The position numbers and the translations under genes are program-made. A stretch of DNA of 39,435 nucleotides from Symbiodinium natans (Eukaryota; Sar; Dinophyceae; Suessiales; Symbiodiniaceae), in the NCBI GenBank assembly GCA_905221605.1, contig CAJNDS010000167.1, forward strand, positions 168,621 through 208,055. Reading direction: 5' to 3'. Numbering within the stretch: the first letter of the stretch is position 1; each line of letters opens with the position of its first letter. The notes beneath the pieces were generated by a model. The model worked only from the letters and a program-made list of their open reading frames with translations, ran no database searches and was not told the DNA's origin. Of the stretch, positions 9,690-21,360 are shown piece by piece.

Positions 9690-10319
9690 ACCCTGCAAAT
9701 CCTCTTAACCCCCCCATAAACCCAAAATAAAACCCTTAAAAACCCTTCAACAAACCTAGAAGTCGATAAGCCAAAAAAACACCTATAACCCCTGTAAACC
9801 TCAAAAGCCTGAAAAGCCCGATAACCCCCTCTCAACGCTCTAAACCCCTGTAAACCTCTACCTAAGGCTGGGGCGGTCATGGAAGCCGAAGAGGAAGGGC
9901 GCCGGCTGCGCTAACTTGAAGGAGTAGGTGAAGGTCAGCAGTGCGTCACCTTTGCCGAGACGGGTTTAGAGTCCGGGGTTGAAGGGATCGTATAGGGTTT
10001 AGGGTTCAGGGTTTTGGGTGTAGGTCTAGGGTTTAGAGTTTAAGGGTCCAGAGTTTAAGGTGTTTAAGGTCTAGGGCTTTAGGGTTTAAGGTTTAGGGAT
10101 CTATAGGCTTAGGATTTAGGTTCATTTTGGGGCCTAGGCTTTCGGATTTATTGGATTTGGGGTGGGGGGGGGGGGATTCGGATTCAGGGGCTTAGAGAGG
10201 TTCAGGGTTGGCGCGAGCCCCTGATAAGGAGCATTTCTGCAGCCGCCAGATTTTGCGAAAAACCTTCTGACTGCTACGCTGCTAGGCTCTCACGCCGCGA
10301 GATGTCTTGGAAGCCCAGG
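9690..10319. other. Degenerate telomere-derived spacer, no gene
   Basis: 9690-9865 carries irregular words such as AACCCCTGTAAACCTC and AACCCTTAAAAACCC, and 9970-10,200 carries TTTAAGG/TTTAGAG/TCTAGGG words, consistent with decayed arrays. A 64-codon minus frame there is a by-product of the repeats. Confidence 0.55.
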
Positions 10320-10554
10320 CTTAAGGGCTTAGGGTTTAGGGTTTAGGGTTTAGGGTTTAGGGGTTGAGGGTTGAGGGCTGGGGGTTCCCAAAAGCCCTAG
10401 ATCCTAAACCCTCGGCACCTTGCGGCGTTTAGCCCCCTACCCCCCAACGAAAACAATAAATCCACAAGCGACCGAAGCCATGTCCACGGAAACCCGGAAA
10501 CCCTAAACCCAAACCCTAAACTCTAAACCCCCAAAACCTCCAGGGCTTTCGGCT

Positions 10555-10638
10555 TACCTAAACCCTAAACCCTAAACCCTAAACCCTAAACCCTAAACCC
10601 TAAACCCCAAACCCTAAACCCTAAACCCTAAACCCTAG
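10555..10638 (-). repeat. CCCTAAA array
   Basis: About twelve heptamers, one of them CCCCAAA. Confidence 0.9.
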
Positions 10639-11386
10639 AGGGTTCAGGGTTGGGGGGCCTGGGCGTGATTAGCAGGCCAGAACATGCCGTGCGGCGCATC
10701 ATCGGGTAGGTGAGATGTTCGCAATCTGCAGCCGCGCAGGGGGGAGGGTTTATAGGGCTGGTAGGATTTTGAGGGTTTACAGGGTTCAGAGGTCTCACAG
10801 GGTTTTTGGGAGGGTTTATAGGGTTTTTAGGATTTTGAGGGCGTTTTGGGTTGAAAGGGTTCATGGGGTTTATAGGGGCTTAGGGATTTTGAGGGTTCGG
10901 GTTCATGGGGGTTATAGGGGTTTTTAGGGTTTATAGGGTTCAAAGGGTTTATGGGCTTTATTGACCCGGCAGCCCAGAAACCATTCTCTAATCGGGGCCG
11001 CCTTTTTTTGGGGGGTTCGTTACCTTATTAGGGCACCCAGAACACAAAAACAAGGTAAAGGGTACCACTGGCCTGCCTCTCAACCCGAAACCAAGTAGAG
11101 GCTTCTGGGGTTTTAGGAGTCTGGGGACATTGGTACACGATTCTCTCAAGCTTCAGCTAACACCTAAACCCTTCACCCTAAATTCTTGACCCTGTACTCA
11201 AAACGCTAAACCCTAAATACCTTGGAACATCGGCAGGAATCTAGGATCGAGTGGCACAGGTTCGGAAATCTCGTGCCCAAACCCATAAACCCGCAGTACG
11301 CCCTGAACCCTAACCCCTGAACCCTAAGCCCGAAGCACCAGACCCCTAAAGGTTCGGAATTCGGGGGCGTAGAATGTCGGGTTATA
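10639..11386. repeat. Degenerate GGGTTTATAGGG-type repeats and spacer
   Basis: From 10,740 to 10,960 irregular units built from AGGGTTTATAGGG, TAGGATTTTGAGGG and GGGTTCATGGGG recur every 12-25 bp and keep a repeat-coded frame open on each strand (Arg-Val-Tyr-Arg and Asn-Pro-like chains). From 10,960 to 11,386 there is mixed spacer without protein-like frames. Confidence 0.6.
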
Positions 11387-11387
11387 G

Positions 11388-11455
11388 TTTAGGGTTTAGG
11401 GTTTAGGGTTTAGGGTTTAGGGTTTAGGGTTTAGGGTTTAGGGTTTAGGGTTTAG
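11388..11455 (+). repeat. TTTAGGG array
   Basis: About ten perfect units. Confidence 0.9.
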
Positions 11456-11815
11456 GAATTTTTTCAGCCCTCAAATAGAGGCAGGCGCCTTAGTACTTAG
11501 AATAGGGTTTTGGGGGTTATGAAGTTATGTAAAGGGACCATAAGAGAATACTACTAGTAATTCTTCCGACCCAGATAATGTGGCCCTAAACCCTAAACCT
11601 TAAACCCTAAACCTGAACCCTCGACCCTAAACCCGAAACCCTCATTCCTAAACCTGAAGCCCTCAACCCGGACCCTAAAGCCTAAACCATAAGCCTAAAC
11701 CCTCAAGCTAAGGAGGGAGCTGACGGGAAGTCTCTGCAGTCGCCGACCTCCGGCGGTGACGGAGGTTTGGTTTCGTTTTGGGGTTAGGGCTTAAGGCTTA
11801 GGGCTTAGGGTTTAG
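11456..11815. other. Spacer, no gene seen
   Basis: Mixed sequence. Degenerate CCCTAAA words lie at 11,583-11,705 in minus polarity, just before the plus-polarity array that starts near 11,815. Confidence 0.5.
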
Positions 11816-11970
11816 GCTTTATAGGGTTTAGGGTTTGGGGTTTATAGGGTTTAGGGTTTATAGGGTTTAGGGTTTAGGGCTTGGGGCTTAGGGCTTAGGG
11901 CTTAGGGTTTAGGGTTTAGGGTTTAGGGTTTAGGGTTTAGGGTTTAGGGTTTAGGATTTAGGATTTAGGT
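11816..11970 (+). repeat. TTTAGGG array with TATAGGG and CTTAGGG blocks
   Basis: Units with a TATAGGG insertion at the left, then several CTTAGGG, then perfect TTTAGGG at 11,903-11,950. Confidence 0.9.
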
Positions 11971-12064
11971 TTAGGAATTCGGGGTCAATGAGGGGTGGAG
12001 CTTCCATTATTTGGACATGTTTGCTTTGGTTTTTGTTGGGGTATTGTTACTGCTCTTGTCTATC

Positions 12065-12375
12065 TGTGTCTCTCTCGCTCTCGCTCTCGCTCTCGCTCTC
12101 GCTCTCGCTCTCGCTTTCGCTCTCCCTCTCTCTCTCTCTCTCGCTCTCTGTCTCTCTGTCTCTCTGTCTCTCTGTCTCTCTGTCTCTCTGTCTCTCTGTC
12201 TCTCTGTCTCTCTGTCTCTCTGTCTCTCTGTCTCTCTGTCTCTGTCTCTCTGTCTCTCTGTCTCTCTGTCTCTCTGTCTCTCTGTCTCTCTGTCTCTCTG
12301 TCTCTCTGTCTCTCTGTCTCTCTGTCTCTCTGTCTCTCTGTCTCTCTGTCTCTCTGTCTCTCTGTCCCTCTGTCC
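12065..12375 (+). repeat. CTCTCG then CTGTCTCT microsatellite
   Basis: A hexamer run CTCTCG (about 12,068-12,118) passes through a short CT run into an octamer run CTGTCTCT (about 12,147-12,366, roughly 27 units with one 6-bp unit near 12,240). All three plus frames are open for about 142 codons and give Leu/Ser/Val/Arg chains; these are not genes. Confidence 0.95.
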
Positions 12376-13332
12376 CTGTGCCCCCCTCTGGGGGGAGGGG
12401 GGGAGGGAGGGGGTAGGGTTTAGGACCTTCGTTTAGGCTGGCCCAGCCACCCCACCCGCAACCCTCACCCCCATAGCAAAAGCGAACAAAAAAAAAACAT
12501 TTGGAAACTTGATGTTTTGTCAGGATTTATCTTTGACCCATGCCAAACCAAGTTGCAACCTACTGAAATTCCTTTACCCGCCCTTTTAATTAAGAAGCTT
12601 CTTGAACCCCGACAGAGCTGAGTATCTAGATCTAAATCATACACAGGCATGTCCACAAACTCTAACCCTAAGCCCTAAACCCTAAACCCCAAACCCCAAC
12701 CCCCAAACCCTGAGGTCAAGCTGCCACTACCACCGGTGCCACTGCCGGCGCCAGAGGATGTGCCGGTGCCTGGATGCAGCTTGCGTTTTAACCGGGCTCT
12801 TATAGGGTTCAGGGTTCAAGGTCAGGGGTTTAGGGTTTAGGGGTTCTCAGGGTTTAGGGGCTTAGGGGCCCAAATTGGTGGGGCATTACGGGCAAGAAGC
12901 ATTTCCAGGCTTAGCCGACCCTTCCTTCACTCGGTTTAAGGTTTGGGAGTATGTCAGGACTTATCTTTGTTCCATGCCAAACCAAGATTGGAGTTGCAAC
13001 CCACTAAAGTTCTTTTACTCGCCCTACTAAGAAGCTCATTAACACCAAAGGAGATGAGGATCTAAGGCTAGTAAAGATGCACGCAATCCTTAAACCGTAA
13101 ACCCAAAACCCTAAGCCCTACCCGAGCCCATTCTCAAGTCAAGCTGCCACTGCCGCCGGTGCCACTGCCGGTGCCGGAGGATGTGCCGGTGCCTATGCCA
13201 AACTAATTTTCTTCTACCCGCCCTACGTTAAACCCAAAAGGGCTGAGGGTCTAAGGCCAGCAATGTTACGCACGACAAACCCTAAACCCGAAACTCCAAA
13301 CTCTACCCAAGCAAAAGGCATCTCAAGTCAAG

Positions 13333-13395
13333 CTGCCACTGCCACCGGTGCGAGTGCCGGTGCCAGAGGATGTGCCGGTGCCTGGACGCAGCTTG
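13333..13395 (+). repeat. Core box of the satellite (example of about 19)
   Basis: A box of about 65 bp rich in GCCACTGCCACCGGTGCC, ending GAGGATGTGCCGGTGCCTGG and followed by ACGCAGCTTGGG or TGCAGCTTGGG. Boxes start near 12,721, 13,143, 13,333, 13,727, 14,019, 14,888, 15,079, 15,470, 16,217, 16,408, 17,097, 17,285, 17,677, 17,968, 18,835, 19,022, 19,412, 20,161 and 20,347. One plus frame reads PVPVPEDVPVPG. The core contains the palindrome ACCGGT and the inverted words GCCGGTGCC/GGCACCGGC, so it could bind a dimeric protein; this is inference. Confidence 0.85.
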
Positions 13396-14454
13396 GGATT
13401 TGGGTTCAGGGTCTTTACGGGCTCTTTATACGGTTTCAGAATTGGTGGGCTTTACGGGGTTGTAAGAAGCTTTGCCAGCCTAGGTAGAGCCTTCCTTAAC
13501 TTTGTCTGTGTGGGGTCTATGTCAGGATGTATCGTTGACGCACGCCAATCCAAGATTAGGGGTTGCGACCTACTGAATTTCTTTTACCCGCCCTACTGAG
13601 AAGCTCATGAAACCCACAGAGCCGAGGATCTAAGGCTAGTAAATAGACACAGACATCTCCACAAACCCTAAACCCTACGCCCCAACCCTGAACCCTACCC
13701 GAGGCAATTCTGACGTCGAGTCAAGCTGCCACTGCCACCGGTGCCACTGCCGGTGCCAGAGGATGTGCCGGTGCCTGGATGCAGCTTGGGTTTTAACGGG
13801 CTCTTATAGGGTTCAGGTTTCAAGGTCAGGGGTTTAGGGTTTAGGGGTTCTCAGGGTTTAGGGGTCTAAATTAACGGGCATTACGGGGTTGTATCAAGCT
13901 TTCTCAAGGCTTGACGGACCATTCCTTACCTCGGTTTGTTTGGGACCCTAAGCCCCAAACCCTAAACCCCAAACCCCAAACCCTATACCCTACCCTAGGC
14001 AATTCTGACGTCAAGCTGCCACTGCCACCGGTGCCAGTGCCGGAGGATGTGCCGGTGCCTGGATGCAGCTTGGGTTTTACGGGCTCTTATCGGGTTCAGG
14101 GTTTGCAGGTCCTTTTGGGTTTAGGACCTAAATTGGTGGGCTGTACGGGGTTGCAAGAAGATTTGCCAGGCTTAGTAGACCCTTCCTTAACTCGGTTTGG
14201 GGTTATGTCAGGATGTATCTTTGACCATGCCAAACCAAGATTGGGTTTGCAAACCACTAAACTTCTTGGCCCCCACTAAGAAGCTTATTAAACTCCCAGA
14301 AAGCTGAGGATCTAAGGCTGTAAAGACACAGACATGTCCACAAACTCTAAACCCTAAACCTTAAACCCCAAACCCTGAACCCTAAAACCTAAACCCTACC
14401 CGAGGCAATTCCCAGGTCTAGCTGCCACTACCTCTTACGGGCGCATTATAGGGT

Positions 14455-14560
14455 TCAGGGTTTAGGGTTTAGGGTTTCGGGTTCAGGGTTTAGGGCTTAG
14501 GGTTTAGGGTTTAGGGCTTAGGGCTTAGGGTTTAGGGTTTAGGGTTTAGGGTTCAGGGGT
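14455..14560 (+). repeat. TTTAGGG run inside satellite copy 1
   Basis: About fourteen heptamers with CTTAGGG and TTTCGGG variants. The equivalent run in copy 2 (about 18,408-18,502) has a different unit order, so the heptamer runs change faster than the surrounding satellite. Confidence 0.85.
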
Positions 14561-16812
14561 CAGTGTTCGCCGTTCAGGGTTTAGGGTGCAGGGGGGGTCC
14601 TCGGGCTTAGGGGCCCAAATTGGTGGGGCATTACGGGCAAGAAGCATTTCCAGGCTTAGCCGACCCTTCCTTCACTCGGTTTAAGGTTTGGGAGTATGTC
14701 AGGACTCATCTTTGTTCCATGCCAAACCAAGATTGGAGTTGCAACCCACTAAAGTTCTTTTACTCGCCCTACTAAGAAGCTCATTAACACCAAAGGAGAT
14801 GAGGATCTAAGGCTAGTAAAGATGCACGCAATCCTTAAACCGTAAACCCAAAACCCTAAGCCCTACCCGAGCCCATTCTCAAGTCAAGCTGCCACTGCCG
14901 CCGGTGCCACTGCCGGTGCCGGAGGATGTGCCGGTGCCTATGCCAAACTAATTTTCTTCTACCCGCCCTACGCTAAACCCAAAAGGGCTGAGGGTCTAAG
15001 GCCAGCAATGTTACGCACGACAAACCCTAAACCCGAAACTCCAAACCCTACCCAAGCAAAAGGCATCTCAAGTCAAGCTGCCACTGCCACCGGTGCCAGT
15101 GCCGGTGCCAGAGGATGTGCCGGTGCCTGGACGCAGCTTGGGATTTGGGTTCAGGGTCTTTACGGGCTCTTTATACGGTTTCAGAATTGGTGGGCTTTAC
15201 GGGGTTGTAAGAAGCTTTGCCAGCCTAGGTAAAGCCTTCCTTAACTCGGTCTGTTTGGGGTCTATGTCAGGATGTATCGTTGACGCACGCCAATCCAAGA
15301 TTAGGGGTTGTGACCTACTGAATTTCTTTTACCCGCTACTGAGAAGCTCATGAAACCCACAGAGCCGAGGATCTAAGGCTAGTAAATAGACACAGACATC
15401 TCCACAAACCCTAAACCCTACGCCCCAACCCTGAACCCTACCCGAGGCAATTCTGACGTCGAGTCAAGCTGCCACTGCCACCGGTGCCACTGCCGGTGCC
15501 AGAGGATGTGCCGGTGCCTGGATGCAGCTTGGGTTTTTACGGACTTCCTTTTGGGTTTAGGACCTAAATTGGTGGGCTGTACAGGGTTGCAAGAAGATTT
15601 GCCAGGCTTAGTAGACCCTTCCTTAACTCGGTTTGGGGTTATTTTGACCATGCCAAACCAAGATTGGGCTTGCAACCCACTAAACTTCTTGGGCCCCCCC
15701 CCACTAAGAAGCTTATTAAACTCCCAGAAAGCTGAGGATCTAAGGCTGTAAAGACACAGACATGTCCACAGACTCTAAACCCTAAACCTTAAACCCCAAA
15801 CCCTGAACCCTAAACCCTAAACCCTACCCGAGGCAATTCCCAGGTCTAGCTGCCACTACCTCTTACGGGGGCGAATTATAGGGTTCAGGGGTCAGTGTTC
15901 GCGGTTCAGGGTTTAGGGTGCAGGGGTCCTCTGGCTTAGGGGCCCAAATTGGTGGGGCATTACGGGCAAGAAGCATTTCCAGGCTTAGCCGACCCTTCCT
16001 TCACTCGGTTTAAGGTTTGGGAGTATGTCAGGACTTATCTTTGTTCCATGCCAAACCAAGATTGGAGTTGCAACCCACTAAAGTTCTTTTACTCGCCCTA
16101 GTAAGAAGCTCATTAACACCAAAGGAGATGAGGATCTAAGGCTAGTAAAGATACACACAAACCTTAAACCGTAAACCCAAAACCCTAAGCCCTACCCGAG
16201 CCCATTCTCAAGTCAAGCTGCCACTGCCACCGGTGCCACTGCCGGTGCCGGAGGATGTGCCGGTGCCTATGCCAAACTAATTTTCTTCTACCCGCCCTAC
16301 GTTAAACCCAAAAGGGCTGAGGGTCTAAGGCCAGCAATGTTACGCACAACAAACCCTAAACCCGAAACTCCAAACCCTACCCAAGCAAAAGGCATCTCCA
16401 GTCAAGCTGCCACTGCCACCGGTGCCAGTGCCGGTGCCAGAGGATGTGCCGGTGCCTGGACGCAGCTTGGGATTTGGGTTCAGGGTCTTTACGGGCTCTT
16501 TATACGGTTTCAGAATTGGTGGGCTTTACGGGTTTGTAAGAAGCTTTGCCAGCCTAGGTAGAGCCTTCCTTAACTCGGTCTGTTTGGGGTCTATGTCAGG
16601 ATGTATCGTTGACGCACGCCAATCCAAGATTAGGGGTTGTGACCTACTGAATTTCTTTTACCCGCCCTACTGAGAAGCTCATGAAACCCACAGAGCCGAG
16701 GATCTAAGGCTAGTAAAGAGACACAGACATCTCCACAAACCCTAAACCCCACGCCCCAACCCTGAACCCTGCCCGAGGCTTCAGGGTTTAGGGTGCAGGG
16801 GGGTCCTCGGGT

Positions 16813-19800
16813 TTAGGGGCCCAAATTGGTGGGGCATTACGGGCAAGAAGCATTTCCAGGCTTAGCCGACCCTTCCTTCACTCGGTTTAAGGTTTGGGAG
16901 TATGTCAGGACTTATCTTTGTTCCATGCCAAACCAAGATTGGAGTTGCAACCCACTAAAGTTCTTTTACTCGCCCTACTAAGAAGCTCATTAACACCAAA
17001 GGAGATGAGGATCTAAGGCTAGTAAAGATGCACGCAAACCTTAAACCGTAAACCCAAAACCCTAAGCCCTACCCGAGCCCATTCTCAAGTCAAGCTGCCA
17101 CTGCCGCCGGTGCCACTGCCGGTGCCGGAGGATGTGCCGGTGCCTATGCCAAACTAATTTTCTTCTACCCGCCCTACGTTAAACCCAAAAGGGCTGAGGG
17201 TCTAAGGCCAGCAATGTTACGCACGACAAACCCTAAACCCGAAACTCCAAACCCTACCCAAGCAAAAGGCATCTCCAGTCAAGCTGCCACTGCCACCGGT
17301 GCCAGTGCCGGTGCCAGAGGATGTGCCGGTGCCTGGACGCAGCTTGGGATTTGGGTTCAGGGTCTTTACGGGCTCTTTATACGGTTTCAGAATTGGTGGG
17401 CTTTACGGGGTTGCAAGAAGCTTTGCCAGCCTAGGTAGAGCCTTCCTTAACTCGGTCTGTTTGGGGTCTATGTCAGGATGTATCGTTGACGCACGCCAAT
17501 CCAAGATTAGGGGTTGTGACCTACTGAATTGCTTTTACCCGCCCTACTGAGAAGCTCATGAAACCCACAGAGCCGAGGATCTAAGGCTAGTAAAGAGACA
17601 CAGACATCTCCACAAACCCTAAACCCTACGCCCCAACCCTGAACCCTACCCGAGGCAATTCTGACGTCGAGTCAAGCTGCCACTGCCACCGGTGCCACTG
17701 CCGGTGCCAGAGGATGTACCGGTGCCTGGATGCAGCTTGGGTTTTAACGGGCTCTTATAGGGTTCAGGTTTCAAGGTCAGGGGTTTAGGGTTTAGGGGTT
17801 CTCAGGGTTTAGGGGTCTAAATTAACGGGCTTTACGGGGTTGTATCAAGCTTTCTCAAGGCTTGACGGACCATTCCTTACATCGGTTTGTTTGGGACCCT
17901 AACCCCAAACCCTAAACCCCAAACCCCAAACCCTATACCCTACCCGAGGCAATTCTGACGTCAAGCTGCTGCCACCGGTGCCAGTGCCGGAGGATGTGCC
18001 GGTGCCTGGATGCAGCTTGGGTTTTACGGGCTCTTATCGGGTTCAGGGTTTACAGGTCCTTTTGGGTTTAGGACCTAAATTGGTGGGCTGTACGGGGTTG
18101 CAAGAAGATTTGCCAGGCTTAGTAGACCCTTCCTTAACTCGGTTTGGGGTTATGTCAGGATGTATCTTTGACCATGCCAAACCAAGATTGGGCTTGCAAA
18201 CCACTAAACTTCTTGGGCCCCCCCCCCACTAAGAAGCTTATTAAACTCCCAGAAAGCTGAGGATCTAAGGCTGTAAAGACACAGACATGTCCACAAACTC
18301 TAAACCCTAAACCTTAAACCCCAAACCCTGAACCCTAAAACCTAAACCCTACCCGAGGCAATTCCCAGGTCTAGCTGCCACTACCTCTTACGGACGCATT
18401 ATAGGGTTCAGGGTTTAGGGTTTAGGGTTTAGGGCTTAGGGTTTAGGGTTTAGGGTTTAGGGTTTAGGGCTTAGGGCTTAGGGTTTAGGGTTTAGGGTTC
18501 AGGGGTCAGTGTTCGCCGTTCAGGGTTTAGGGTGCAGGGGTCCTCGGGCTTAGGGGCCCAAATTGGTGGGGCATTACGGGCAAGAAGCATTTCCAGGCTT
18601 AGCCGACCCTTCCTTCACTCGGTTTAAGGTTTGGGAGTATGTCAGGACTTATCTTTGTTCCATGCCAAACCAAGATTGGAGTTGCAACCCACTAAAGTTC
18701 TTTTACTCGCCCTACTAAGAAGCTCATTAACACCAAAGGGGATGAGGATCTAAGGCTAGTAAAGATGCACGCAAACCTTAAACCGTAAACCCAAAACCCT
18801 AAGCCCTACCCGAGCCCATTCTCAAGTCAAGCTGCCACTGCCGCCGGTGCCACTGCCGGTGCCGGAGGATGTGCCGGTGCCTATGCCAAACTAATTTTCT
18901 TCTACCCGCCCTACGTTAAACCCAAAAGGGCTGAGGGTCTAAGGCCAGCAATGTTACGCACGACAAACCCTAAACCCGAAACTCCAAACCCTACCCAAGC
19001 AAAAGGCATCTCAAGTCAAGCTGCCACTGCCACCGGTGCCAGTGCCGGTGCCAGAGGATGTGCCGGTGCCTGGACGCAGCTTGGGATTTGGGTTCAGGGT
19101 CTTTACGGGCTCTTTATACGGTTTCAGAATTGGTGGGCTTTACGGGGTTGTAAGAAGCTTTGCCAGCCTAGGTAAAGCCTTCCTTAACTCGGTCTGTTTG
19201 GGGTCTATGTCAGGATGTATCGTTGACGCACGCCAATCCAAGATTAGGGGTTGTGACCTACTGAATTTCTTTTACCCGCTACTGAGAAGCTCATGAAACC
19301 CACAGAGCCGAGGATCTAAGGCTAGTAAATAGACACAGACATCTCCACAAACCCTAAACCCTACGCCCCAACCCTGAACCCTACCCGAGGCAATTCTGAC
19401 GTCGAGTCAAGCTGCCACTGCCACCGGTGCCACTGCCGGTGCCAGAGGATGTGCCGGTGCCTTGATGCAGCTTGGGTTTTTACGGGCTTCCTTTTGGGTT
19501 TAGGACCTAAATTGGTGGGCTGTACAGGGTTGCAAGAAGATTTGCCAGGCTTAGTAGACCCTTCCTTAACTCGGTTTGGGGTTATTTTGACCATGCCAAA
19601 CCAAGATTGGGCTTGCAACCCACTAAACTTCTTGGGCCCCCCCCCACTAAGAAGCTTATTAAACTCCCAGAAAGCTGAGGATCTAAGGCTGTAAAGACAC
19701 AGACATGTCCACAGACTCTAAACCCTAAACCTTAAACCCCAAACCCTGAACCCTAAACCCTAAACCCTACCCGATGCAATTCCCAGGTCTAGCTGCCACT

Positions 19801-20408
19801 ACCTCTTACGGGGCGCACTATAGGGTTCAGGGGTCAGTGTTCGCGGTTCAGGGTTTAGGGTGCAGGGGTCCTCTGGCTTAGGGGCCCAAATTGGTGGGGC
19901 ATTACGGGCAAGAAGCATTTCCAGGCTTAGCCGACCCTTCCTTCACTCGGTTTAAGGTTTGGGAGTATGCCAGGACTTATCTTTGTTCCATGCCAAACCA
20001 AGATTGGAGTTGCAACCCACTAAAGCTCTTTTACTCGCCCTATTAAGAAGCTCATTAACACCAAAGGAGATGAGGATCTAAGGCTAGTAAAGATACACAC
20101 AAACCTTAAACCGTAAACCCAAAACCCTAAGCCCTACCCGAGCCCATTCTCAAGTCAAGCTGCCACTGCCGCCGGTGCCACTGCCGGTGCCGGAGGATGT
20201 GCCGGTGCCTATGCCAAACTAAATTTTCTTCTACCCGCCCTACGTTAAACCCAAAAGGGCTGAGGGTCTAAGGCCAGCAATGTTACGCACGACAAACCCT
20301 AAACCCGAAACTCCAAACCCTACCCAAGCAAAAGGCATCTCAAGTCAAGCTGCCACTGCCACCGGTGCCAGTGCCGGTGCCAGAGGATGTGCCGGTGCCT
20401 GGACGCAT
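16813..20408 (+). repeat. Higher-order repeat unit, copy 2 (partial)
   Basis: Near-identical to copy 1 with scattered substitutions and small indels. It lacks the last 0.4 kb: similarity to copy 1 stops near 20,408, inside the third core box region, where the text changes from GACGCAGCTTGGG to GACGCATCAGGG. Confidence 0.9.
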
Positions 20409-20494
20409 CAGGGTTCAGGGCTAGGGGTCTAAATTGATGGGCTTTACGGGGTTGTAAGAAGCTGTTCCAGGCTTAGTAGACCCTTCCTGAACTC

Positions 20495-20595
20495 GGTTTG
20501 GGGTTTGGGGTTTGGGGTTTGGGGTTTGGGGTTTGGGGTTTGGGGTTTGGGGTTTGGGGTTTGGGGTTTGGGGTTTAGGGTTTAGGGTTTAGGAT
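20495..20595 (+). repeat. Homogeneous TTTGGGG variant array
   Basis: About eleven TTTGGGG units in a row, followed by three TTTAGGG. It lies at the right end of the satellite, after the break in copy 2. Confidence 0.93.
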
Positions 20596-20695
20596 CTTTG
20601 ACCCATCCCAAACCAAGGCTACGGGTTGCAACCCACTCAATACTAATTTCTGTTACCCGCCTTACTAAGAGTCTCATCAAGCAAAAAAAACCTTA

Positions 20696-20850
20696 AACCC
20701 TAAACCCTAAACCCTAAACCCTAAAAACTAAGAATATAAGGCAGTTAAGAAACACAGGCATCCTGACAAGCTTTAACCCTAAACCCTGAACCCTAAACCC
20801 TAAACCCTAAACCCTAAACCCTAAACCCTAAACCCTAAACCCTAAACCCT
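20696..20850 (-). repeat. CCCTAAA arrays
   Basis: Short array at 20,696-20,725 and longer array at 20,774-20,849 (about ten units), separated by the diverged end of the satellite block. Confidence 0.88.
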
Positions 20851-20859
20851 ACCAGCCCA

Positions 20860-21185
20860 CAAACATCCTGTCCCAGGCCTCCCCCCGTTCCCGATGGGAC
20901 GCCAGTGGAAGTGCCCGTTCCCGATCCTTGGATTCGTGGTATCGACTGGGGATGGTTTTCATGCCTTTAGGGTTTAGGGTTAGGGTTTGTTTAGGGTTTA
21001 GGGTGTAGGGTTTAGGGTCTAGGGTTTAGGGTTTAGGTTCAGCGTTTAGCGTTTAGGGTTTAGGGATGTAGATAGGGTTTAAGGCTTATAGGGATTAGGG
21101 TGTGTAGGGTTGAGGTTAAGGGCTTACAGGCTGCTATTCCATAGGCTTTAGGCTCCTAGTGATTAAGTTGAGGGCTTATCTCTGC
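20860..21185. other. Spacer with degenerate TTTAGGG, no gene
   Basis: A short unique stretch (20,850-20,965) is followed by degenerate plus-polarity heptamers (TTTAGCG, TTAGGG, TGTAGGG) to 21,180. Confidence 0.55.
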
Positions 21186-21360
21186 CTAAACCCTAAACCC
21201 TAAACCCTAAACCCTAAACCCTAAACCCTAAACCCTAAACCCTAAACCCTAAACCCTAAACCCTAAACCCTAAACCCTAAACCCTAAACCCTAAACCCTA
21301 AACCCTAAACCCTAAACCCGAAACCCGAAACCCTAACCCTGAACCCCCAACCCATACCCT
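21186..21360 (-). repeat. CCCTAAA array
   Basis: About 20 perfect units followed by CCCGAAA and irregular units. The preceding 200 bp have plus polarity, so the junction near 21,183 is a head-to-head inversion point. Confidence 0.92.

Larger units (their letters stand above)
12862..16812 (+). repeat. Higher-order repeat unit, copy 1 (about 3.95 kb)
   Basis: Equivalent points are offset by 3951 bp at the left (12,870 against 16,821; 13,263 against 17,214) and 3943 bp further right (15,008 against 18,951; 15,418 against 19,361; 16,337 against 20,280). The unit contains three sub-blocks in the order long, medium, short. Confidence 0.9.
12505..20860 (+). repeat. Complex higher-order satellite array
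   Basis: About 8.3 kb built from a few recurring blocks. A start block GGGCCCAAATTGGTGGGGCA recurs near 12,868, 14,611, 15,940, 16,818, 18,555 and 19,881, giving spacings of about 1743, 1329, 878, 1737 and 1326 bp. Blocks also share ATGCCAAACCAAGATTGG, CCCGCCCTACTAAGAAGCTC and GAGGATCTAAGGCTAGTAAA, and each carries short CCCTAAA runs. The array begins with a diverged unit near 12,505-12,660 and ends with a diverged one near 20,590-20,780. No recognisable protein is encoded; frames of 74-86 codons recur only because the DNA is repeated. Confidence 0.93.

Noticed and set aside
11988-12436. Leu/Ser-rich 142-codon proteins in three frames
   Set aside because: All three plus frames are open because the CTGTCTCT and CTCTCG arrays lack stop codons; no unique domain is attached.
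13263-20280. Family of small proteins of 74 and 83-86 codons repeated in the satellite
   Set aside because: Two overlapping frames are kept open equally in recently duplicated DNA, they start and end in satellite blocks, and no homologue is recognised. Kept only as a point to test for codon bias.
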